The translations under genes were made by a program, and so were the position numbers. Positions 37,281 through 43,055 of a stretch of DNA of 43,055 bases are shown piece after piece; the first letter of the stretch is position 1, and every line of letters begins with the position of its first letter. The stretch is from a virus, in IMG/VR virus record IMGVR_UViG_3300021478_000008, positions 1-43,055 of that record; one strand, written 5' to 3'. The notes below the pieces were generated by a model. That model ran no database searches. It was given only the letters and a program-made list of their open reading frames with translations, and was not told the DNA's origin.

Positions 37281-39449
37281 GTGGACATCGAGCAGGCCAT
37301 TGAACGGGAACCGGGCGCCACCTTCGCCCTCGAAGACCTCGGCTGGATCGATTTCGAGACCCGCAGCCCGGTCGGCATCGAGGCTGGCGCGGTGCGCTAC
37401 GCCACCGAGGCCGACGCCATCGTGCTGGCCTACGCGCTCGGTGCCGGACCGGTGAATACGGTCAAGGTGTCCGCATTTGACGGTCCGCTGCAGTGGCGCC
37501 ATATGCCAGCCGAAATACATAACTGGCATTCCCGGCTATTGCGCGGCGAGGTCAAATGGGCGGCGTGGAACGCGGGCTTCGACCGTGCCGTCTGGAACTA
37601 CGCTACCCTCGGGTTCCCGATGCTGGAACCGCAACATATGATCGATCCGATGGTGCAGGCGGCGGCCTCTGGCCTGCCCTCGGATCTGGCGATGGCCTCG
37701 AAGTTCTGCGGCGGCCCGGCCAAGGTCAAGGGCGGCCACGACCTGATGAAGCTGTTCTGCTACCCCGGCGCCACCGCCACCCCCGAGACGCACCCCAGCG
37801 AGTGGCAACAGTTCACCGACGTCTATGCCACTGGCGACATCGCGGCGATGCGCTCGGTGTTCCTGCGCACCCGCCAGCTGCCGCTGGCGGAGTGGCGCGA
37901 ATACTGGGCGATGGAGGCGATCAACGACCGCGGCGTGGCGATCGATATCAGGCTCGCCAAGCACGCCTCCTACCTCGCCATGATTGACCGCAAGGCCTCC
38001 AACGACAAGATCGCCGAGCTGACCGGCCGCCACGTCTTGACCGTCGACCAGATCGCGCGCCTGACCGAGTGGCTGCTGGCGCGGCTGCCGGTCGAGGGCC
38101 GCGAGATCCTGACCAAGCGGGAGGAGGAAATCAACGAGGAAGGCGAGCTGGTCAAGCCCGCCAAGTTTGCGCTGACCCGCGCCCGGGTCGAGCGCCTGAT
38201 CGCGTTCTGCGGCGACAAGGCGGAGCTGGCCGAAGTCAAGCGGCTGTTGCAGATCCGGCTCTACGGCGGCGCCAAGACGCCGATGAAGTTCGCCAAGATG
38301 CTGCAGCAGCACTGCGACGGCATGCTGTACGGGCAATACGTCTTCAACGGCGCCGGGCAGACCGGACGCGCTTCCTCGCGCGGCGTGCAGGTGCACAATC
38401 TGGCGCGCGACGCCTTGCCCGCCGAGCCCGAGCTGATCGATGCCATGCTCGACGGCTGCAAGTATGGCACGCTGGACGCGATCGGCGGCGACACCCCGGT
38501 GGCGCGGAAATTGTCGCTGTTGATCCGTCCGACCTTCGTGCCGCGCGGCGACAACGTGTTCGTGTGGAGCGACTGGTCGCAGATCGAGGCCCGCATCCTG
38601 CCGTGGCTGTGCGACCACTATCCGGGTGCTCGCAAACGCTTACAGATTTTCCGCGACTGCGACGCCGATCCGAAGCTGCCGGACCTCTACACCCGCAGCG
38701 CAGCTGATGTCTCCCACCTCACGATCGAGCAAGTCACCAAGGCCATTCGTCAACGTGGCAAGGTCGCCGAGCTGGCGCTGGGCTACTGCGGCGGGGTTGG
38801 CGCGCTGCAGGCGATGGCGGCGGGCTACGGCCTGCATCTGACCGATGCCGAGGCCCGCGAGATCGTGGCGCGCTGGCGCGCCGCCAATCCGTGGGCGCTC
38901 GACTTCGCCCGCGAGATCTGGGAGGCGATGCGGCTGGCCATGAACCAGCCGCACACCGAGGCCAAGGCGGGCCGCGTTACCTTCGTGTACCTGCCGGGGT
39001 ATTTCAACGGCTCGCTGCTGTGCCAGCTGCCGTCCGGCCGCTGGTTGACTTATAGGTCAATGCGTTGGGACCGTGTCGACGTGCTTGACGAGGACGACAA
39101 GCCGACCGGCGAGAAGAAGCTGGAGCTGATGTGCGCGCGCAACTACGGCCGCATCAAGCTGTGGCCCGGCCTGTTCGTCGAGAACGTGACGCAGGCCACC
39201 GCGGCGGACTTCCTGCGCGGCACCCTGTTCCGGCTGGAGGACAACGAGGCATCCGACTGGATGCCGGTGCGGCTGCACACCCACGACGAGATCGTGTGCG
39301 AAACCGCCGTCGGCGACGTCGACGCCGCCGTGCACGAATTGCACTGGGCCATGCAAGACGGCTTCGACTGGAGCGCGGGCCTGCCGCTGATGAGCGAGGA
39401 GACGATCGGCTACTGCTACACCAAGCACGAAGGGAGCCACGGGTTATGA
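37281..39449 (+). CDS. polA: family A DNA polymerase with 3'-5' exonuclease, 722 aa
   Basis: A replicative polymerase without a 5'-3' exonuclease domain. The proofreading part shows WIDFETRS (Asp24, Glu26), WNAGFDRAVW and YATGDIAAM (Exo I-III). The polymerase shows motif A SDWSQIE (Asp431), motif B RQRGKVAELALGYCGG (Arg490, Lys494) and motif C HTHDEIVCE (Asp669). The GTG at 37281 follows AGGGAG with 7-base spacing; an upstream ATG at 37164 would overlap the previous gene by 53 bases and has no ribosome site. It would copy the genome with the primase-helicase. The stop overlaps the next start by ATGA. Confidence 0.88.
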   Translation: MDIEQAIEREPGATFALEDLGWIDFETRSPVGIEAGAVRYATEADAIVLAYALGAGPVNTVKVSAFDGPLQWRHMPAEIHNWHSRLLRGEVKWAAWNAGFDRAVWNYATLGFPMLEPQHMIDPMVQAAASGLPSDLAMASKFCGGPAKVKGGHDLMKLFCYPGATATPETHPSEWQQFTDVYATGDIAAMRSVFLRTRQLPLAEWREYWAMEAINDRGVAIDIRLAKHASYLAMIDRKASNDKIAELTGRHVLTVDQIARLTEWLLARLPVEGREILTKREEEINEEGELVKPAKFALTRARVERLIAFCGDKAELAEVKRLLQIRLYGGAKTPMKFAKMLQQHCDGMLYGQYVFNGAGQTGRASSRGVQVHNLARDALPAEPELIDAMLDGCKYGTLDAIGGDTPVARKLSLLIRPTFVPRGDNVFVWSDWSQIEARILPWLCDHYPGARKRLQIFRDCDADPKLPDLYTRSAADVSHLTIEQVTKAIRQRGKVAELALGYCGGVGALQAMAAGYGLHLTDAEAREIVARWRAANPWALDFAREIWEAMRLAMNQPHTEAKAGRVTFVYLPGYFNGSLLCQLPSGRWLTYRSMRWDRVDVLDEDDKPTGEKKLELMCARNYGRIKLWPGLFVENVTQATAADFLRGTLFRLEDNEASDWMPVRLHTHDEIVCETAVGDVDAAVHELHWAMQDGFDWSAGLPLMSEETIGYCYTKHEGSHGL

Positions 39450-39739
39450 TCAACAGTCTCGGCAGCGACATTCCACTGGCACGCGCCCACCTCTACGAGG
39501 CGGTGGCCTACTGCGTGATGGATGCCACGGCGCGCAGGCATTGCCTGACCGCGCTGTCGCTGATGTCGCGCCGCTCGGCGGTGCGCCGCGCGCCGGTGCA
39601 TCAGCAGCGCATCACCCCGGAGCAGAAACGGCGGGTGCGGGCGCTGCAGCACAGCGAGATGACCATGCATGAGATCGCCAACGCGGTGGGGCTGGCGAAC
39701 GGCGGCCGGGTCTCCGAAATCATGACGCACAAGCGATGA
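39446..39739 (+). CDS. small protein with C-terminal HTH, 97 aa
   Basis: The C-terminal half reads TPEQKRRVRALQHSEMTMHEIANAVGLANGGRVSEIMT, broken at a helix-turn-helix of the HTH_7 or resolvase type (helix MTMHEIANAVG, helix GGRVSEIM). The N-terminal half is helical. It may bind DNA near replication or regulate the operon. The ATG overlaps the polymerase stop (ATGA) and the helicase start overlaps its stop (ATGA). No catalytic residues are present. Confidence 0.7.
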   Translation: MINSLGSDIPLARAHLYEAVAYCVMDATARRHCLTALSLMSRRSAVRRAPVHQQRITPEQKRRVRALQHSEMTMHEIANAVGLANGGRVSEIMTHKR

Positions 39740-41133
39740 GAACCCCGGACCAATTGCGGCCGTACCAGCAGCGCATTGCCACCGCGCTGTACGACCACGA
39801 CGAGCATTTGTGCATCGTGCGGCCCGGCGGCGGCAAGACCGCGGCGGCGCTGACCGCGATCGAAGAGCTGTTGCGTGATAACGTGATCCGGCATGCGCTG
39901 GTGGTGGCGCCGAAGCGGGTGGCGCGGGTGGTCTGGCCCGACGAGATCGACAACTGGGCGCATACGACGAAGTTGCGATATCACGTGCTCGACGGCAGCC
40001 CAAGCCATCGGTTGTCGCAGCTGCACTCGACCGCGATCGCCGAACGCGATCTCACCATCGTCGGCCTCGACATCCTGCCGTGGCTACTGGAAGCGGTAGC
40101 GAGCCTGCCCGGCAACAGTCCGATCTTTGACCTGCTGGTGATCGACGAGATCTCACGGCTGCGCAACCCCAAGGGCGAGCGGGTCAAGCAGCTTACCAAG
40201 GCGTGTCACTGGTGGAAGATGATCTGGGGGCTGTCCGGCACGCTGCGCCCCAACAGCGCTTTGGATTTGTTCATGCCCGCCCGCGTGGTGACCCGCGGCA
40301 AGCTGTGGGGCAAGTCGTTCTACAAGTGGCGGCCGCTGCACTTCTATCCGGTCGACTATCAGGGCTACGACTGGCAGCCGCTGCCCGGCGCCGAGGCCAA
40401 GCTCAACGCCGAGCTGGCGCCGCACATCGTCACCGTCGGCGAGGGCGAGCTGGTGCAGCCGGAACCGACCATCATCTACGACGAGATCGAACTGCCGTGG
40501 GAGGCCCGCAAGCAGTACGACGACATGCAGCGCAGGCTGCTGACCGAGACCAAGAGCCGCAGCATCATCGCCAAGTCGGCGGCGATCGCCAGCGGCAAGC
40601 TGGCGCAGATCGCCAACGGTTTCATCTATGACACCGAAAGCGGCGACACCGAGGACATCCATTTCGCCAAGCGCGAGTGGCTGATGGATCTGGTCAGCGA
40701 GGCCACCGGGCCGATGCTGCTGGTCTATGAGTTCATCGAGGACCTGCGGGCGCTGCAGGCCGAACTCGGCGAGGAGCTGCCCTACCTCGGCAACAACGTC
40801 AGCGACGCGCAGGCCGCCCGACACATCAAGGCGTGGAATAACCGGGAGCTGCCGTTCATGGCGCTGCACCCGGCCAGCGGCGGCCATGGCTTGAACCTGC
40901 AGCATGGCGGCGCCGACATGGCGTGGCTGTCGCCGACGTGGTCGGCCGAGTACTGGGAGCAGACCATCGCGCGGCTCAATCGCAGTGGTCAAACCCGGCA
41001 AGTCGTGGTCCGGGTCTGCGTCGCCCGCAACACCGTCGACCAGATGAAGCTCAACCGCGTGCACAAGAAGATGACCGCGCAGGAGGCCTTCGAGGCCTAC
41101 CTGCGCGGCTGGAAGCAGCAGCAGCGGACTTAG
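39736..41133 (+). CDS. SNF2-type DNA helicase, 465 aa
   Basis: A superfamily 2 ATPase of SNF2 type. The Walker A is RPGGGKTAAAL with Lys34, motif Ia LVVAPKRVARVVW, motif II VIDEISRLRN, motif III WGLSGTLRPN; the second lobe has HPASGGHGLNLQ and the arginine-finger helix ARLNRSGQTRQVVVR. It could drive fork remodelling or D-loop processing with the nucleases in this operon. The last gene of the rightward unit. It overlaps the GcrA gene's stop by 3-4 bases with convergent orientation. Length is typical of phage SNF2 proteins. Confidence 0.85.
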   Translation: MRTPDQLRPYQQRIATALYDHDEHLCIVRPGGGKTAAALTAIEELLRDNVIRHALVVAPKRVARVVWPDEIDNWAHTTKLRYHVLDGSPSHRLSQLHSTAIAERDLTIVGLDILPWLLEAVASLPGNSPIFDLLVIDEISRLRNPKGERVKQLTKACHWWKMIWGLSGTLRPNSALDLFMPARVVTRGKLWGKSFYKWRPLHFYPVDYQGYDWQPLPGAEAKLNAELAPHIVTVGEGELVQPEPTIIYDEIELPWEARKQYDDMQRRLLTETKSRSIIAKSAAIASGKLAQIANGFIYDTESGDTEDIHFAKREWLMDLVSEATGPMLLVYEFIEDLRALQAELGEELPYLGNNVSDAQAARHIKAWNNRELPFMALHPASGGHGLNLQHGGADMAWLSPTWSAEYWEQTIARLNRSGQTRQVVVRVCVARNTVDQMKLNRVHKKMTAQEAFEAYLRGWKQQQRT

Positions 41134-41579
41134 GGGTGCGGCTTCGGCCCTCTCAGGCCGCTGCGCGCCAGCCGGGTGTGCTTGACGCAGTAGGGCAGGC
41201 CGGTCAGCGCCTTGCAGCCGCAATAGGTGAACGGCGGCCGCGGCTCATCGCTTGGCCAGCGGCAATCATGGGTCCGCAGCTGGTCGATGGTGAGGGTGAA
41301 CGGCTCGGTCGAGCGCGGCGGCAAATCCGGCAGGATCGGAAAGGTTAAAAATCTAACCACGGCGGGCAGCTCCTTCTTCAGCGTCGGGTTGTTGACGGGA
41401 TCGCGCGGCGGCATCGCCAGCCGCCGCGCCTTGCCGATGCAGGCGTTGCGGGTCAGGTCGGTGTCGAACTCGACATTCATGAGATCGCGGATGGCGCGGA
41501 AGGTCAGGCTCTCGTCGCCGCACAGCACCTTGAACCGCGCCAGCATGGCCGGTGTCCAGAGGTGGGTCTTAGCCGTCAC
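41130..41579 (-). CDS. GcrA-like cell-cycle regulator, 149 aa
   Basis: Resembles GcrA (PF07750), an alphaproteobacterial transcription factor that binds methylated GANTC sites and sigma70. Signs: WTPAMLARFKVLCGDESL and the hallmark TRNACIGKARRLAMPPRD in the DNA-binding domain, and a C-terminal zinc-like CRWPSDE...YCGCKALTGLPYCVKH. I chose the GTG at 41579, with GGGGAG eight bases ahead; an earlier ATG adds 20 mostly Arg residues. Phage copies may redirect host cell-cycle transcription. Convergent with the helicase gene. Codon use looks like the neighbours. Confidence 0.78.
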   Translation of the reverse strand: MTAKTHLWTPAMLARFKVLCGDESLTFRAIRDLMNVEFDTDLTRNACIGKARRLAMPPRDPVNNPTLKKELPAVVRFLTFPILPDLPPRSTEPFTLTIDQLRTHDCRWPSDEPRPPFTYCGCKALTGLPYCVKHTRLARSGLRGPKPHP

Positions 41580-41757
41580 TGTTCGGTCTCCCCGGCGGCG
41601 GCGGCGCCCGCGGCGGCTCCGGCTTGGGCGGGCAGACATGGCGGGCGCGCGCCATCGCGTTGGTCGAGCAGATGCTGCCGCAGTTCGGGCAGACGCACTT
41701 GCCGGGGCCGTGCGGGCGCCAGCCCTCTTTCAGGAACTGCGGGTTACGATTGCCCAT
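41569..41757 (-). CDS. small zinc-finger protein, 62 aa
   Basis: CVCPNCGSICSTNAMARARHVC gives five cysteines and a His, suited to one zinc site, and a Pro-rich tail (PPKPEPPRAPPPPGRP) follows. AGAGGACAACC precedes the ATG. The stop overlaps the GcrA gene by 11 bases, so both are expressed from one leftward mRNA. Function is unknown; binding to nucleic acid or to a host protein is plausible. Confidence 0.65.
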   Translation of the reverse strand: MGNRNPQFLKEGWRPHGPGKCVCPNCGSICSTNAMARARHVCPPKPEPPRAPPPPGRPNSDG

Positions 41758-41851
41758 GGTTGTCCTCTTGCGCGAGCAGGTAGAACCCAAACAGCACCCC
41801 GACCACTAAAACGAGCAGCAGCCCGAGCGCGATATAAGCGATGGTTGTCAT
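41744..41851 (-). CDS. 35-aa membrane peptide
   Basis: MTTIAYIALGLLLVLVVGVL then FGFYLLAQEDNHGQS: one transmembrane helix with an acidic C-terminus. The start overlaps the stop of the zinc-ribbon gene (ATGA), which supports translation. It is the only membrane protein of this early operon; a role in superinfection exclusion or inhibition of a host membrane protein is possible but unproven. Confidence 0.65.
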   Translation of the reverse strand: MTTIAYIALGLLLVLVVGVLFGFYLLAQEDNHGQS

Positions 41852-42039
41852 GTGACGCGGCCCTCCATCAGCCACTCGTGCGGGCCGAACACCCGCCGCT
41901 CGCCGCAGTCGTCGCAGCGGTAGTTGCGGGCGTCGGGCTCGCAGCACTCGCGGCTGGCACCGCAGCTCTTGCAGATGCCGTGCTGCAGCCGCTCGGCCTC
42001 CTCGTACTGTTCCAAGGTGATGGTGCGCGGCCTAGACAT
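41848..42039 (-). CDS. small zinc-ribbon protein, 63 aa
   Basis: An N-terminal helix (LEQYEEAERLQHG) followed by ICKSCGASRECCEPD and YRCDDCGERRVFG, two CxxC knuckles forming a zinc ribbon of the type frequent in alphaproteobacterial phages. The ATG lies inside the end of the coiled-coil gene (8-base overlap). It may help bind RNA polymerase or DNA. No exact family. Confidence 0.7.
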   Translation of the reverse strand: MSRPRTITLEQYEEAERLQHGICKSCGASRECCEPDARNYRCDDCGERRVFGPHEWLMEGRVT

Positions 42040-42373
42040 GGGTCGGCTCCTTGCGGTCCTGCCGCGGCACCTCGCTGTTGTACTTGCCGATCGCCTTCTG
42101 CGGGTCGGCGATCGCCAGCAGCGTCTCCTTGGTTTCCTCGTTGTAACGCTGGATCGCGGCGACCAGCGAGGCGCCGGTCTGGTCGAGCAGGGTCTTCAGC
42201 CGCACCTTGCCCTGCATGTGGGCGTCGCGCGCGGTCTCGGAGCGCTTCAGCTGCAGCTTGAGCTGCTCGTTCTCCACCTCCATGGTGATGCGGGCGTCGC
42301 GCAAGATCTTGTTCTCGGCGCGCAGGCTCTCCAGCTCGCTCTCCAGCGAGGCCAGTTCGTTAGCTAGGTTCAT
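42032..42373 (-). CDS. coiled-coil protein, 113 aa
   Basis: Residues 1-55 are one long heptad-patterned helix (ELASLESELESLRAENKILR, then ITMEVENEQLKLQLKRSE), followed by a helical end. Likely a dimer. The stop overlaps the zinc-ribbon start and the start overlaps the HTH gene's stop (ATGA). Function is unknown. Confidence 0.68.
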   Translation of the reverse strand: MNLANELASLESELESLRAENKILRDARITMEVENEQLKLQLKRSETARDAHMQGKVRLKTLLDQTGASLVAAIQRYNEETKETLLAIADPQKAIGKYNSEVPRQDRKEPTHV

Positions 42374-42621
42374 TTCGTCCCCTCATTCGTTGTGATGAAC
42401 GTCGACGTGGTGTCGCGCACCGCCGAGGTGGTGCGCCGCATGTAGCGATAGACTTGATCAATCGTGGTGAGCCGCGGGAGCCTCCCAGCTTCCACGCGGG
42501 CGATGAAGTGACCGTCATGGGCCGCCTTTTTTCCAAAAGCGGTCCTATCGATGCCGACCCGCGCGCGATACGCCTCGATGTCGGCCAGCAGCTTGGCTGC
42601 CATAGGGTGTAGCTTGGGCAT
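42370..42621 (-). CDS. helix-turn-helix regulator, possibly leaderless, 83 aa
   Basis: MPKLHPMAAKLLADIEAYRA then VGIDRTAFGKKAAHDGHFIARVEAGRLPRL: a lambda-repressor-like HTH (helix 2 RTAFGKKA, helix 3 GHFIARVEAG). The ATG at 42621 is chosen because the extended frame passes through the promoter region. No ribosome site precedes it, and the -10 ends about 9 bases before it, so its mRNA may be leaderless like PRM of lambda cI. It is the likely regulator of the divergent region and could bind the ATTGCA dyad at 42652. Confidence 0.72.
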   Translation of the reverse strand: MPKLHPMAAKLLADIEAYRARVGIDRTAFGKKAAHDGHFIARVEAGRLPRLTTIDQVYRYMRRTTSAVRDTTSTFITTNEGTK

Positions 42622-42629
42622 GGAAGCCA

Positions 42630-42658
42630 CAGTTAGCCGAAACTTATCCACATTGCAA
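42630..42658 (-). promoter_or_regulatory. leftward promoter of the regulator
   Basis: -35 TTGCAA (42653-42658), 17-bp spacer, -10 TAACTG (42630-42635). It fires toward the HTH gene and lies so close to the ATG that the transcript would be almost leaderless. Confidence 0.5.
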
Positions 42659-42667
42659 TGATGCAAT
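42652..42667. promoter_or_regulatory. operator dyad
   Basis: ATTGCA-ATGA-TGCAAT, a perfect 6-bp dyad with a 4-base spacer. It covers the leftward -35 and touches the rightward -35, so one bound protein could control both promoters. Confidence 0.6.
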
Positions 42668-42696
42668 TGACATCCGGCAAGCGGCACCGCTATACC
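42667..42696 (+). promoter_or_regulatory. rightward early promoter
   Basis: -35 TTGACA (42667-42672, consensus), 18-bp spacer, -10 TATACC (42691-42696). It drives the rightward small-gene run from 42735 to the terminator at 558-592. Confidence 0.68.
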
Positions 42697-42734
42697 TCGA
42701 TTGCTAACATTCAACCCGGAAAGCGAGCATCACG

Positions 42735-43016
42735 ATGATACCGACGACCTACCTGCAGCTGCATCTGGTGCAGGGGCTGCGCGCCTCGACCTGCGGCGCC
42801 GAGCATCCCCTGATCCTGCACGTCGACAGCCGCGACGGCCCGATGCAGATCACGCTGTTCTTCGACACCCCCGACCCCGAGCGCAGTCTGGCGCTGGCCG
42901 ACGCGCTCAACGCCGCAATGGCAATCGACCTGCCGCCGATCCCCGACGACGGCTCCGAGGCCGCCGCCTACGCCGCCGCCACGCTGGCTTACGAGTATCG
43001 CGGGATGGCGCGATGA
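42735..43016 (+). CDS. hypothetical early protein, 93 aa
   Basis: First gene of the rightward early run, 39 bases after the -10; GGAAAGCGAG precedes the ATG. The sequence (TYLQLHLVQGLRASTCGAEH, LILHVDSRDGPMQITLFFD, then SLALADALNAAMAIDLPP) suggests an alpha/beta mini-domain with two strands, one helix and an acidic Ala-rich end. Its last 88 bases are the same as 1-88 of the window, so the gene is single. No family is recognised. Confidence 0.8.
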   Translation: MIPTTYLQLHLVQGLRASTCGAEHPLILHVDSRDGPMQITLFFDTPDPERSLALADALNAAMAIDLPPIPDDGSEAAAYAAATLAYEYRGMAR

Positions 43017-43055
43017 GCGTGGTGTATTACGTCCAGCACGGCCCGCGTCACATCG
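42929..43055. repeat. terminal direct repeat, right copy
   Basis: Exact copy of 1-127; see the left copy. It shows that the ends join, so the 63-aa gene that begins at 43013 continues at 85-276. Confidence 0.95.

Noticed and set aside
37536-38618. Open frame of 360 codons antisense to the polymerase
   Set aside because: The polymerase strand carries all motifs of family A enzymes; the antisense frame has none.
1-43055. tRNA genes, integrase, transposase, RNA polymerase
   Set aside because: None recognised by eye in the translated frames; tRNA absence should be confirmed with a tRNA finder since small RNAs are easily missed by reading.

Overview
The window is the complete circular or circularly permuted genome of a tailed phage. 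Bases 1-127 are repeated exactly at 42929-43055, so the unique genome is 42,928 bp and the gene at 42735-43016 continues across the window edge. No integrase, lysogeny module, tRNA gene, CRISPR array, transposon or single-subunit RNA polymerase was seen. The gene set (large portal, separate scaffold, HK97-type capsid, gp11-like adaptor, beta-rich nozzle, large low-complexity internal proteins, no tape measure, sheath or tail tube) points to a short-tailed podovirus-like phage. The high G+C content and a GcrA-family regulator point to an alphaproteobacterial host, probably of Rhizobiales or Caulobacterales type.

Layout. (1) 42370-42735: a divergent control region. Leftward genes 42621 to 41130 encode an HTH protein, a coiled coil, zinc-ribbon proteins, a 35-aa membrane peptide and a GcrA homologue. 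Rightward small genes run from 42735 across the junction to 1510. (2) 1507-30011: one unbroken leftward late block. In transcription order it holds small regulators, a putative small terminase, an Acb2/Tad1-hairpin protein, large terminase, portal, TIG-domain proteins, scaffold, capsid, adaptor, nozzle, internal or ejection proteins (one with a transglycosylase-like domain, one with an S74-like C-terminus), tail fibre, GH25 lysin, a two-helix holin candidate and a polysaccharide lyase. (3) 30012-30165: a nearly symmetric divergent promoter region with two copies of one operator. (4) 30166-31535 rightward: three genes, including an exported retropepsin-like aspartyl protease. (5) 31785-31990: an AT-rich segment with iteron-like GAGACC repeats, the best origin candidate. 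(6) 31944-34866 leftward: primase-helicase and VRR-NUC nuclease. (7) 34919-41133 rightward: DUF2800 nuclease, probable ssDNA-binding protein, family A DNA polymerase, HTH protein and SNF2-type helicase.

How it fits together. The phage encodes its own replisome (primase-helicase, polymerase, helicase, putative SSB, nucleases) and probably uses host RNA polymerase, because sigma70-like promoters are visible and no phage polymerase is. Translational coupling is intense: most neighbouring genes share ATGA, GTGA, TGATG or TAATG junctions. The items most worth a second look are the duplicated operator that abuts both divergent -10 elements, the GAGACC origin candidate, the Acb2/Tad1-type immune-evasion candidate next to the terminase, the exported aspartyl protease, the possibly leaderless regulator gene, and a strong rightward terminator with no rightward gene before it.
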